This document shows positions 1 through 8,660 of a DNA stretch of 10,503 nt, piece after piece (positions within the stretch are counted from its first letter, which is position 1; each line of letters starts with the position of its first letter). The notes below the pieces were generated by a model. That model ran no database searches, was not told the origin of the DNA, and saw only the letters and a list, made by a program, of their open reading frames with translations. The position numbers and the translations under genes were made by a program. Location: contig JANKJI010000004.1 of NCBI GenBank assembly GCA_024626585.1, positions 5,605,676-5,616,178 of the forward strand, in the 5' to 3' direction. The DNA comes from Ginkgo biloba. Lineage: Eukaryota; Streptophyta; Ginkgoopsida; Ginkgoales; Ginkgoaceae.

Positions 1-1146
1 ACCTACCTCAGCCCTGTCCTTACTTCTCCTCCCTGTGTGGTTCGTTCACTCACCCTCCTCCCTCGTTTCCACTCTGTCATGGGCTTGCAACTTTACGTGT
101 CCCCTGCAGTACCATCGCGACCTGCCCTACGCAAAACAAACTCGTTGCACATTTAAAAAAAAATTAAACATACAAAAAAAATATATCACAACACTAATGT
201 TGCTTTTTAATTTTAAGTTAAGCCCTCTTCCAACCTTAGCCCTGATCACATGGGCTCTCATGTGTCCAAGAATAGGTCTAAACTCTTAAAAGGGTGAATG
301 TGCTTTTAAACGGGATGGCGGTTCCCTTACAGAGTGTCTTAGGTTGAGGTCTCATTTTGAAGTTAAGGTTTTAGGCTTTAAGCTTGAGTGTCCCCTTCCA
401 ATTAATAAACAAGAAGAGAATCATAATACATATATGTGTTAGCGTGAATGGGAAAATAGCGAAGGAGGGATAGAGATAAATTGGTCATAAAACCTCATAA
501 ATTAAGAACTAAGTACCGAATAGAGGCACGATTTAATTAAAGGGTCAAGGTCACATTTTCATCCCCATTTTAAACTAAAAATCCATTTAAATTTTAAAGA
601 TCGAGGTTGTTGGTGCGTTTCTCTCCCACCACGCGTTGGCGGACATACTGTGGGGATTTCTGCCCCAACAAGAATGGATGTAGTCCTAGGAGCATAATGG
701 CTTGAAATCCTAAGGACATTTCAAATAAACCTTAAAGAAAATTTTTAAAGTTTTATCGAGAAGGAATCTTATACACAAACGTAATGGTCTTACTTCACTA
801 CCCACTCAATTAGTAACAACACATTGAATGGAGAAATTAAATAATGAATTGTGTTCAAAGGTATATACACAATGTTTCCCTAATCAAGAATAACGTGAAG
901 AAAATGACCATATCGAATATAATTAACTAAGGATATATCACCATCCATTCTACTACATAAAAGATCAACGACTACCTAGAAAAGTTTCATGCAATATTCC
1001 CTAACCTAATACAAAGAATAGATTGGACCTTCCCATATGGGGAAGTTCATTCTTTTGATGAAAGAATTGAGAGTTTGCAATAAAGGAAAAAAGATCTACA
1101 AGGACAAAGTAATCATCTTGTCAATGCTTTGAGGGAAAAACATTTT
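1..1146. other. Gene-free region, GC-richer at its left edge
   Basis: The first 140 bases are pyrimidine-rich and GC-richer than the rest. They may be the edge of a neighbouring gene or repeat cut by the window. The remainder is AT-rich with no reading frame resembling a known family. A small inverted repeat (TGTGGGG/CCCCAACA) lies at 649-670. Nothing else is recognised. Confidence 0.5.
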
Positions 1147-1540
1147 AAGAAGGGGGGACTTGTTATGGGCCCGATTATAATAGTCAAAATTTATTTATTA
1201 AAGGGTCATTGTAAAATAGGCGCATAGAATCATATAAGTATCTAACCTTATGTAACATCTTTCATCAAGCATCAATCAATCATTCTATTTGTATATTAGT
1301 CTGCATACTTGTATGTTTAGAGGCCTACCATCTCAAATAGGCTAATTTATAGATAGACCATCTCAAATCGGGTCTTGATTCTCTTTGGATTGTATCACAA
1401 ACTTTTTGTTAGATCGCTACAAAATTGAATTTGAATTATATACTTACATAACTACCAAAATTACCCATTGAGTCACCTTAATCCTGATGTTCAGATTCTT
1501 CCTTCAAGGGAGGAAGATTAAGGTCTGGGATTTGTTAAGA
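1147..1540. other. LTR-like stretch of uncertain nature
   Basis: A purine tract with six G (1147-1159) is followed by CTTGTTATGGGCCCG, which resembles a polypurine tract plus an LTR beginning TGTTA. A TATA-like site lies near 1232-1240, and CAATCAATCATTC near 1270 resembles the start region of Copia-type LTRs. The stretch before 1540 ends with a small hairpin (CTTCC/GGAAG, 1499-1517) and a second TTTGTTAAG-type join. No matching LTR end, target-site duplication or second copy was found. Confidence 0.2.
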
Positions 1541-1546
1541 AAAAAG

Positions 1547-2630
1547 ATATATTCATGGCACTTTAAAGCTAAAAAATAAAGCATTCACTGTATGCTTTAT
1601 AATTTTAAGCATAATAGCCTATCATGCATTAACAAAATAAATATGATATATAGCCAAATCATGAAAGTAACAACTTTTCATCTACTTTTTCCATTATGGA
1701 GTAGGTGGCAAATGTAAAATCAAATGAAAGTGCCTAAATGTTCAAGGTAAAGCTACTCTAAAGGCCTCCACACATGACAATGAAATGAATAAATTTTACA
1801 TAATGATGGTGCTTTGGAGTTAAAAATCATTAACAAACTCTACAAAAAGAAATGTATAGAAAAAATTAATGGAAATAAACATGAATTTTAAAATTTATTC
1901 AACAATGCAAAAATAGACGCAAATCCTTCTTTTGAGTTTTCACACCAAATCAACAATAGAGATGCTCTAACATTTGTTTAACAAACTCTTATATGAATCA
2001 ACTCCATCTAAGGAAAACAATTATACATGTAGATTTTTAAGTTGTTTGGAAAAAGTACGATAAACTATGTAGCCCATAATGGGTAGTGATAGATTGTGTA
2101 AATTTATATTGAATTTTACTATTTAAATTAATGTGGAAACTTCAACATTTAAGAGTCCCTACACGAGTGCGATTCCAAGACAATGAAATTACAAAGGGCA
2201 AATTCGCAGATGAAAACTCGAGAGTGGAAAGTCAACAATTTTTTTGTTAAAATTCTTTATCTTGTTAAAAAAACCCCCAAAATAATTGTTAGATGAAAAA
2301 TTATAAAATTAGAATTTAGAGGACAGCATGATTAGTGGTCGTATGTGGGATGCAAATTCAATCATACATTCAAGTCTAAGAATACTTCACGTTCTCCATT
2401 CCAATCACCCACTTAATAGTGTTGATTCAAATTAATGTTACCAAAAACAATGAAGTCAAATCCGCAATATACATTGAATTGAATGCATGACTTTCCATCC
2501 ACATTTAAATTAAGTGATACTTATGACACCTGAACTATGCGACTACTTACCCACTAATTGCACATTACAATCTCTCCATCGATGTTTTCCACCATGGATG
2601 AAAAACTAAAGCATTGTTAAAAAAATTATA
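1547..2630. repeat. Dispersed repeat unit, copy A (about 1.1 kb)
   Basis: This copy aligns collinearly with copy B (about 4935-6085) over its whole length. Anchors are the 41 identical bases at 1702-1742 and 5062-5102, the block around 2160-2230 versus 5590-5660, and the block at 2445-2520 versus 5835-5910. The copies differ by many substitutions and several indels, so the duplication is old. No long reading frame, target-site duplication or terminal inverted repeat is evident. It may be part of a non-autonomous element or a segmental duplication. Confidence 0.85.
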
Positions 2631-2663
2631 TTTTCATCTTCGATGCACATGATTTTTTGTTGT

Positions 2664-2912
2664 ATGTTATTATAATATTGAGAAATGGAAAAGAGGATGC
2701 AACCAAATGATGGGGAGAAATGTCCCCATCACAACAATACAATATAAATGAGGTACTTCTCCACACCTCATATATATTTTTTATCAGATGCATCTTTGTA
2801 CTATAGTCTTCACAAATAGCATCTATATGTGATGACAAACAATGAGTAATGTTTTGACAATGATTGGTCATATTTAAGGTGTGTTTTGTGAACACCAATC
2901 TCTCAAAAAATA
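2664..2912. repeat. Diverged direct repeat D, copy 1
   Basis: Similar in order and spacing to 3687-3931. Shared blocks include CAAATGAT, CCATCA, ATAAAT, CTTCTCCAC, TGTCATATTTAA-like and CACAAA/CACCAA segments. A perfect 7-bp hairpin, GATGGGG/CCCCATC with an 8-base loop, lies at 2709-2730. No coding capacity is credible. The borders are approximate. Confidence 0.65.
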
Positions 2913-3686
2913 TCATGTTTTGAGAAGTAGAAGGATAATTTTAGGGCATTGCTAGAGGCCTAGGAGACAATAGGAATCTCTTTGCTACCTTAGGCCCTCA
3001 TTTCTTTTCTTTACAATTGCCTTTCATCTTTATTGTGCAACAATTCTTGTTTCCCTACAATTATTTTGCTCATATGTGTTCATATCACTTTATTTTGTTA
3101 TGCAGTCTCACCATATGGAAATAATAAGATGCAGTACAAAGCATTGTATGCTCTATGTGACTACCTAACATACTTAACAGTTCCACCCCCTCCTAATTTT
3201 ATCACCATAGAATCCCATTTTATTGGATCATCTTATCCTCTCATTTCATGAATAATGATGGCTACTTATGAGTTTGAGGGCACACCATATTGTTTATTAG
3301 TCAACATATATTCATTATAACTATAAATTTTAAGATTGATTGAGATGTCATTCTTGATTCACTCAATTTTTAAATGCTTTGAAGAATGGATCGACTTTCT
3401 AAATCACTTCTTGGAGATGTCATAACACTGTGACATCAATTCCATCAAAATTATTTTAATGCCATTCGACTTGAATTTTAAGATCATTAAGATAAATTTG
3501 GACAAATCAATCCTTTCTCCATGAGCATTTTGGATATGACCATTTGATAGTATATGGTAACATGGACTTGAATGTGTAGACCTCACTAATCTCATTTGTA
3601 AACTCTTTGTCTACATTTTCCATCATATATAAGAATGCTAAGGTAGAGGTATAAAGTTGTGATTTGTCTTGAATTCATGTTAAATT
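2913..3686. other. Gene-free AT-rich region between the D repeats
   Basis: Short frames on both strands (for example 3033-3251 plus and 3404-3595 minus) have no recognisable motif, no codon-use signal and low-complexity content. The minus strand of 3260-3620 has a faintly coding-like texture that could come from an eroded transposon, but I cannot name a domain. Confidence 0.5.
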
Positions 3687-3931
3687 GTGTTATCCACTAT
3701 TAAAAGACTAAGCAATGGCAAAGATGGTGTAATCAAATGATAGGGAATAACACCATCATTATAATAACAAATCATAAATATAGGTGCTTCTCCACTACTT
3801 TGCGCACTTATGAGATATGCCTAAAAATTATAGTATTGGCAAATAACATCTGTACTTTATAACAAGCGAAATTTTTTTCACAATGACTTGTCATATTTAA
3901 CATGTCTTCCACAAACACTGCTCTTTTAAGA
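3687..3931. repeat. Diverged direct repeat D, copy 2
   Basis: Second copy of the D family, same orientation, about 1.02 kb from copy 1. It also contains a hairpin (GATGGTGT at 3723-3730 pairing with ACACCATC at 3750-3757), but the left arm is at a different place from that in copy 1. The family is not recognised. Confidence 0.65.
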
Positions 3932-4742
3932 ATTTTCTATTCAAGTTGTCCGCCAGTAGTGGGATGGAGTTTGTGTACTTATATAAGGCATATGGCTTCA
4001 ACATTTGTCTCAATCAATTCACAATTATTAGTTGTCCTATGTGATCCTTTTAATCTTGGATTAGTGCAATTCCTTTTATGTGTGTATGTGTGTGTTATTC
4101 TTGCATGCATCTTCTCCTACCTTGTTTGATATCCCTTGCTTGTATTCCTTCTTATAGGTTGTAAATTCCCAAAGATTACACAAATCCACAATCTTAAAAA
4201 ATATATTTGCTTTAACCAACATATTAATAAAAACTTATTTCTATATTATTTAGTGTTTTATACCACCAAAATATAAATGACTTCCATGCTTCTTGTGTCC
4301 AATTATCGTTTGCAAGTGTCAATATTATAATGTAAGTTTTCAAGCTACATAATTTTTTACTTTTTCAATTGCAAATAATGATCAAAATTAAATTTTACAT
4401 TGACCACATATCTACATCATTTAATATCATAAAACAAAGATGTATATCAACCATCTATATTAATTTAAAAAAACATGTACATAATCATGTACCAAATTGA
4501 TCAAACAAATGTCATATTTTTATACATAGGCATATAAGACCCATTCATTACACATGGATAAAAACGTCAAGAAATCTAATTGTGCCCCAGTTTTTTTTTA
4601 TAAAATATATTGTAGCATCTATGCATGAATTGTTTGTCAAATAGCCTACGCTTGATCTTGTTCTCTTGCTCCCTCAATTCTCATACATAAGGCCCATAAA
4701 AAGTAGTTTCTAAACGAATAGAACCAATGTTTGAAGTTGTAC
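3932..4742. other. Gene-free AT-rich region between repeat D2 and repeat C
   Basis: Mostly AT-rich low-complexity sequence with short A and T runs (for example a run of T at 4591-4600). A TGTG-rich patch lies at 4079-4096. No coding frame, RNA gene or further copy of the A or D repeats was recognised. Confidence 0.5.
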
Positions 4743-4938
4743 TTTTAAGCATAATAGCCTATCAAGCATTAATGAAATAGATATGATGTTTGGCCAAATC
4801 ACGAAAGCGACAACAAATTTACATATGCTTTTTCCATTGTAAGTAGCAACTACAGTATTTAATGAAAGTGCCTAAATTTTTAGGGTAGGTTGATCTCTAA
4901 GCCTTTGCACATGATAAAGAAAAGGCATGCATTTTATA
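4743..4938. repeat. Partial third copy (C) of the A/B repeat
   Basis: The first 22 bases match copy A exactly from 1603 (TTTTAAGCATAATAGCC and onward). The similarity runs on to A position about 1801 through the shared blocks GCCAAATCA, TTTTTCCATT and AATGAAAGTGCCTAAAT. It ends where copy B begins, giving a head-to-tail C-B arrangement. C keeps the segment that B has lost. Confidence 0.8.
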
Positions 4939-6085
4939 TTTTCATGGCACTTTGGAGGTCAAACATACAACTTTTGCCATATGCTTTATATTAACAAAAT
5001 CAATATGATAGGTAGCCAAATCATGAAAGTAGCAACAACTTTTCATCTACTTTTTCCACTTTAGGTGGCAAATGTAAAATCAAATGAAAGTGCCTAAATG
5101 TTTAGGGTAAGGCTACTCTAAAGTCCTCCATGGATGATAATGAAATGCATCCATTTTACATAATGATGGAGCTTTGGAGCTAATATTCATTAACAAGCTC
5201 TAGAAAAATTTGGAATAGAAGAAATTAATAAAATAATCATAAATGATGTAGAACTAGCAACAAATCTTTCTTTGAGTTTTTTTGGTCCGGAACAATGATA
5301 GAGTATTTTCATATTTGTTTAACAAACAATTGACTTTAAACCAACTTTCTCTAAGGAAATCAATTATACATGTAGAAACGGGGGAAAATAAATAAATAAA
5401 TCTATCTATCTATTTTAATTGTTTTGAAAGAGTATGAAATACCGTAACAACTCTACACTTGCCCTTTGTTTTGACTTAGCAATATTAGGGTAAACTACCT
5501 AGCCCGCAAAGGGCGCTCATAAATTATGTAAATTTCTAAAACAGAATTTGAATTTTACGACTTAAATTAATGCGGAACCTTCAGTTTCTAAACAAGTGCG
5601 ATTGTAGGACAGAGAAATTGCAAAGGGCAGATTCACACATGAAAACTTAGAGTGGAAAGTGAAAAAAAAATTGTTGAGATTCTATCTTCTCAAAAAAACC
5701 CAGAAAAAATCTTGGTTGAAAAATTATAAAATTCGAGGAAAGCTTGATTAGTGGCAGTCTGTGGGATACATAGTTTATGCCCAGAATTCCAAACATACAA
5801 TGAAATCTAGGTATATCGTGTTCTCTATCCTAACCAGAACAATGAAGTCAAATTCGAAATATGGACTGAATGCATGACTTTGTATCCACATTTAAATTAA
5901 TTGACTATGCCTTCTGATACCTGAGTTCCGCGGCTACCTACCAACACCTATAAACCACTTATTAGTTGGAATGAGTGTATTGAATTCATTAAAATTAATC
6001 ATGGAAACAAATGTTGAATGGATGGCTTACACGAATGCTTGCTTACCACCATAAGCAAAAATTGAAGTATTGTAAATTTGTAATA
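4935..6085. repeat. Dispersed repeat unit, copy B, ending about 320 bases from the BTB stop codon
   Basis: Same unit as copy A and in the same orientation, about 3.4 kb away. Relative to A it lacks about 27 bases near its left end and has extra sequence near 5376-5415 (a tetranucleotide microsatellite) and near 5440-5490. The right end is defined by weaker similarity to A's end (2590-2625 versus about 6035-6075), so that border is approximate. It lies immediately beyond the presumed 3' flank of the minus-strand BTB gene. Confidence 0.85.
5385..5413. repeat. Compound tetranucleotide microsatellite (AAAT)n(CTAT)n inside copy B
   Basis: About four AAAT units are followed by three CTAT-type units. 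The corresponding place in copy A (about 2035-2040) has only a short AT-rich join, so the microsatellite arose or expanded after the duplication or was lost from A. Confidence 0.85.
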
Positions 6086-6089
6086 TACA

Positions 6090-6407
6090 GTGCCTAATGT
6101 CCAATAATCTTATGATTCTCAAACACGAACTATTCTACATTGTATCATTCATATATTGATATAAAGATAACTGTTTGCAAATTTTGATTAAAAAAGGGGA
6201 AATATACAAAAGAATGAATAAATTGTAGGAAGATTGGTAATGTTATACATGCATCTCCACCTGTCCTGCAACTGAAAACCCCAAACCGATACATGAGAAG
6301 AGAATCGAACCGTGGCTCCAAGTAGTCCCGTAAAAACTGGAACAGATACTCAATCTTGTCTATGATACAATGGAATTTTGGTGAAAACGTGATTAAAATG
6401 AAAATAA
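6090..6407 (-). other. 3' untranslated or flanking region of the BTB gene
   Basis: This is the stretch just downstream of the BTB stop codon, before the B repeat begins. It holds no convincing gene. No canonical AATAAA is present on the minus strand, although plant poly(A) signals are often degenerate. Several minus-strand TGTA-type and AT-rich patches (for example near 6200 and 6140) could serve. A possible 3'-UTR splice acceptor (TTTTCAG on the minus strand, near 6270-6280) is followed by a GC-richer patch, but no matching donor is convincing. Confidence 0.35.
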
Positions 6408-7805
6408 TCAGGTGCTCTCCCACACTTCAATCCCTTGCATTTCTTTCCTGGAGACAAACAATCGGTCTCCAGCGGCCACCATCTGTCTAATGCGCTCTCC
6501 GCCTCGGCCTGCCTTCCCAACAAAATTCCTCCTGAAAATTTGTTCCCTCTCCTTCAAACCCAACTCACACCAAACCTCCAAATCCCCACCGCGGCTGCAA
6601 AACACTTGCCTGCCATAGCTGAGCACTCTATTCCCTGCTCCCCCCTCTCCCCTGGGTCTCGTGTTCGAATCCTCCAAACACATCCACTGATTCTCAACAT
6701 TCAGCTGTCTCAAATCCGCCATAGCGATTCCTCCTGGCCGCATATTAACCTTAAAAATCCCATGAAGATCCTCGTTTGCAACCACATCTGCAAAGCAATC
6801 GCTCTCGTCTCGTTGCGAGTTCGATTCAGACCATTCCCAAACATAATTCCCAGAGCGGATATCCCACAACCTCATCTCTCCACAGTAACCAAATGCCCCG
6901 CCATTGACAGCGCTCGCCAACAGCAAATTGTGGCCACTCAACCATTCCAATTTAGTGGCTGCCATCGAATAAGAAGCGCTATTGATCATCCCCACTTGCC
7001 TCCCCATTTCACCCATAGGTCGCAGACTTTCCTTGTCGAATAACAGGATCGTGTTGGCATTCTTGCGCCCGCTCTCAAAGCTTGCAAACACAACATTGGG
7101 CGACGAAGTCACGGCCTGCACAGTGGGCTCGTACAGTCGAATCTCGGAGGGGTCGGCAGTCCAGAGAAGAGTTGCTTCGTGTGTGCCTTTCGATGTATTG
7201 TAGACCTGCACGCCGGGGAAATCCACAGCCCCTGCAACCGCATGGACTGGAGAAATTCTGTGGATTGAATCGATTACATTGAACTGCGTTAAGATTGTGG
7301 ATTCCTTGCGCAGAGCCCAATCATAGACAGAGATCTTGCTTCCATGGCCGACCAAGAGAGATCCGTCAGAAGCTGCAGAGATGGCCGATGGTGGATCTCG
7401 TCCGTTGGGCACGAGGCTTCTGGTCTTCTGCAGGTTTAATCCGTCTAACTTGGGCGAAGCCATGGCTGCTCTGAGAAATGTTTGGAGGCCATAGAAGGAA
7501 GCTTCGTCTATTATGTCGTCTATGTGGAAGTTGCGGGATTTGGATGGGAGTCTGCCTGTTCTAAGAAGAGATAAGAGGACTGCAAAAAGCTCTGGGTCTC
7601 TGTCGAAGAAGGGCTCTTCCTTGGGTAGTCCATAGGGCGTCACGGATGCCAAGAGAGAGCCTGCGTCTGAATGTTTCAGACTCTCAAAGCTCGTCTGAAA
7701 AATTCGTCCTCCGACATTAATATTGATGGTCTTGTTAACAGTGGTGCTTTTGGAAAGAGGAGGGGGCGCCATGGTCATGGAGGATTGGATCTGGAATGGA
7801 GGCAT
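6408..7805 (-). CDS. BTB/POZ (KCTD-type T1) protein with C-terminal WD40/YVTN-like repeats
   Basis: A single uninterrupted frame of 465 codons ends in TGA. Residues 27-115 form a KCTD-type BTB/T1 domain: NVGG at 30-33, FFDRDPELF at 66-74, LRTG at 81-84 and EASFYGL at 101-107. Residues 140-465 hold about six strands typical of a beta-propeller: ISVYDW (158), VQVYN (199), ILLFD (253), MRLWDIRSG (311), LEVW (409) and IEVW (459). The order and length match the plant family that includes Arabidopsis At2g24240, At4g30940 and At5g41330. By family knowledge the BTB domain binds CUL3 and the propeller recruits a substrate for ubiquitination; no substrate can be read here. The start is secure because an in-frame TGA lies two codons upstream (7809-7811) and -3 is G. 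A second in-frame Met at residue 12 (7770-7772) has a good ATGG context and could also be used. No signal peptide or membrane segment is seen. The gene has no intron and is clearly GC-richer than its flanks. Confidence 0.93.
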   Translation of the reverse strand: MPPFQIQSSMTMAPPPLSKSTTVNKTININVGGRIFQTSFESLKHSDAGSLLASVTPYGLPKEEPFFDRDPELFAVLLSLLRTGRLPSKSRNFHIDDIIDEASFYGLQTFLRAAMASPKLDGLNLQKTRSLVPNGRDPPSAISAASDGSLLVGHGSKISVYDWALRKESTILTQFNVIDSIHRISPVHAVAGAVDFPGVQVYNTSKGTHEATLLWTADPSEIRLYEPTVQAVTSSPNVVFASFESGRKNANTILLFDKESLRPMGEMGRQVGMINSASYSMAATKLEWLSGHNLLLASAVNGGAFGYCGEMRLWDIRSGNYVWEWSESNSQRDESDCFADVVANEDLHGIFKVNMRPGGIAMADLRQLNVENQWMCLEDSNTRPRGEGGAGNRVLSYGRQVFCSRGGDLEVWCELGLKEREQIFRRNFVGKAGRGGERIRQMVAAGDRLFVSRKEMQGIEVWEST

Positions 7806-8100
7806 CGCTCAACTATTCAATCTCTTTCAAATTGTAATTGGATTTCAATTGAAGAAGAAATCGAATGAATTATAAAGGAATGGGGATTGAATGTAAATGA
7901 GAAAGAAGGATGACGAACGCGCGAACTGGAAAGTCCAGGAAATTGGGAAGTCAGCGGGAATGGGCATAAACTCTGCAGCGTACAAAGGAGACTCAGTTGG
8001 GCAGATAAAAGGAGGCGAAAACGTTGTATTCAGATGCTTCTATTTCTCACGAGTTTCACCTTTTGCTTTCCTTTGAAAAGTCAACAAAGCCGCCTCGTTG
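7806..8100 (-). promoter_or_regulatory. 5' flank and proximal promoter of the BTB gene
   Basis: This stretch lies upstream of the minus-strand BTB gene and is less repetitive than the DNA beyond it. A weak TATA-like element (TTTATAA on the minus strand, 7870-7876) sits about 65 bases before the ATG, which would imply a short leader. A second AT-rich site (TTTTATC, minus strand) is near 8005. CG-rich patches such as the one near 7916-7925 contrast with the AT-rich surroundings. The transcription start is not known, and the extent given is an inference. Confidence 0.4.
8079..8094 (-). promoter_or_regulatory. W-box core and GCC-box cluster upstream of the BTB gene
   Basis: The plus strand reads AGTCAA at 8079-8084, which is the W-box TTGACT on the gene's strand (WRKY site). 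AGCCGCC follows at 8088-8094, an exact GCC-box core (ERF site). They lie about 275-290 bases upstream of the ATG. Both motifs are short and can occur by chance, but two defence or ethylene type motifs within 16 bases are worth recording. Confidence 0.3.
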
Positions 8101-8295
8101 GATTGTAGAATATTTCATCGAATATTTTCAATCACACGGTTATTCAAAATTTGATGATTTGGGTTACATTTCAATTTGGAAAGTTTTTATTTTTTGAATT
8201 TTGTATGTTGTTTTTATTAAATGACGTTATTTTTGTTAAAATAGTATAAAAAAGTTAGTTACTTAGCTCTCATGGTGGGTCTTCAAATAACAAAA

Positions 8296-8399
8296 TTAAC
8301 CCATAGAAAAATATTATACAACAAAATAGTATGCCATTTAGTAAAAATTGACCTATAAAAAAATATTATAAAACAAAATAGTATGTTATTTAATAAAAA
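8296..8399. repeat. Tandem repeat, 52-bp unit in two copies
   Basis: Units at 8296-8347 and 8348-8399 align without gaps and differ at 7 of 52 positions, six of them transitions. The left flank (GGTCTTCAAATAACAAAATT from 8278) resembles the module repeated again at about 8482 and 8622, so this belongs to a larger nested tandem array. Confidence 0.85.
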
Positions 8400-8401
8400 A
8401 T

Positions 8402-8517
8402 GAGAGAGAGAGAGAGAGAGTTTTATTGTTGAAAATATTACATTAAGGATAAAAAAAAAAGTTTACAATGAAAGTCACAGAGGGTCTTTAAAATACAAAT
8501 TTGACCTTTCATATTGT

Positions 8518-8565
<48 letters not shown>

Positions 8566-8660
8566 GGGACTTTTTATATTACATTAAGGATACAAAAAAA
8601 AGTTTACAATGAAAGTCACAGAGGGTCTTCAAAATACAAATTTGACCTTCATATTATACA
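8402..8660. repeat. Tandem duplication of a roughly 141-bp unit containing GA microsatellites
   Basis: The segment 8436-8520 recurs at 8577-8660, an offset of 141 bases, with three substitutions and one single-base gap. Each copy is preceded by a GA run: about 9 units at 8402-8420 and 18 units at 8527-8562. The second is joined to a short CA run (8519-8526). The near identity indicates a recent duplication compared with the A/B repeats. Confidence 0.9.
8519..8562. repeat. Compound microsatellite (CA)4(GA)18
   Basis: Four CA units at 8519-8526 run directly into eighteen GA units at 8527-8562. The perfect GA run is long enough to be length-variable between individuals. Confidence 0.95.

Noticed and set aside
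35-289. An 84-codon plus-strand frame at the left edge.
   Set aside because: Its composition changes from pyrimidine-rich to poly-A sequence midway and it resembles no known protein.
2626-2916. A 96-codon minus-strand frame.
   Set aside because: It lies in repeat D1 and is not preserved in the second copy D2.
3033-3251. A 72-codon plus-strand frame with a hydrophobic N terminus that resembles a signal peptide.
   Set aside because: It is in AT-rich noncoding sequence where such hydrophobic runs arise from T-rich codons; there is no mature-domain motif and no supporting context.
6299-6312. GGTTCGATTCTC on the minus strand, resembling a tRNA T-loop or B box.
   Set aside because: The flanks do not form a T stem, and no D arm, anticodon arm or acceptor stem could be drawn around it.
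6145-6423. A 92-codon minus-strand frame overlapping the BTB stop.
   Set aside because: It is in another frame, is Phe/Ile-rich from AT-rich sequence and has no recognisable motif; it is best seen as 3' untranslated sequence.
6663-6672. GTTCGAATCC, a B-box-like sequence.
   Set aside because: It lies inside the BTB coding sequence and no tRNA or SINE structure surrounds it.
6435-7043. A 202-codon open frame antisense to the BTB gene.
   Set aside because: It is the mirror of a strongly conserved coding region, shows no family motif, and is rich in Pro, Ser and His as expected from a reverse reading of GC-richer codons.
8402-8660. Direct repeats considered as a CRISPR-like array.
   Set aside because: The repeats are simple GA runs and a tandem duplication, with no regular repeat-spacer pattern, in an evidently plant nuclear context.
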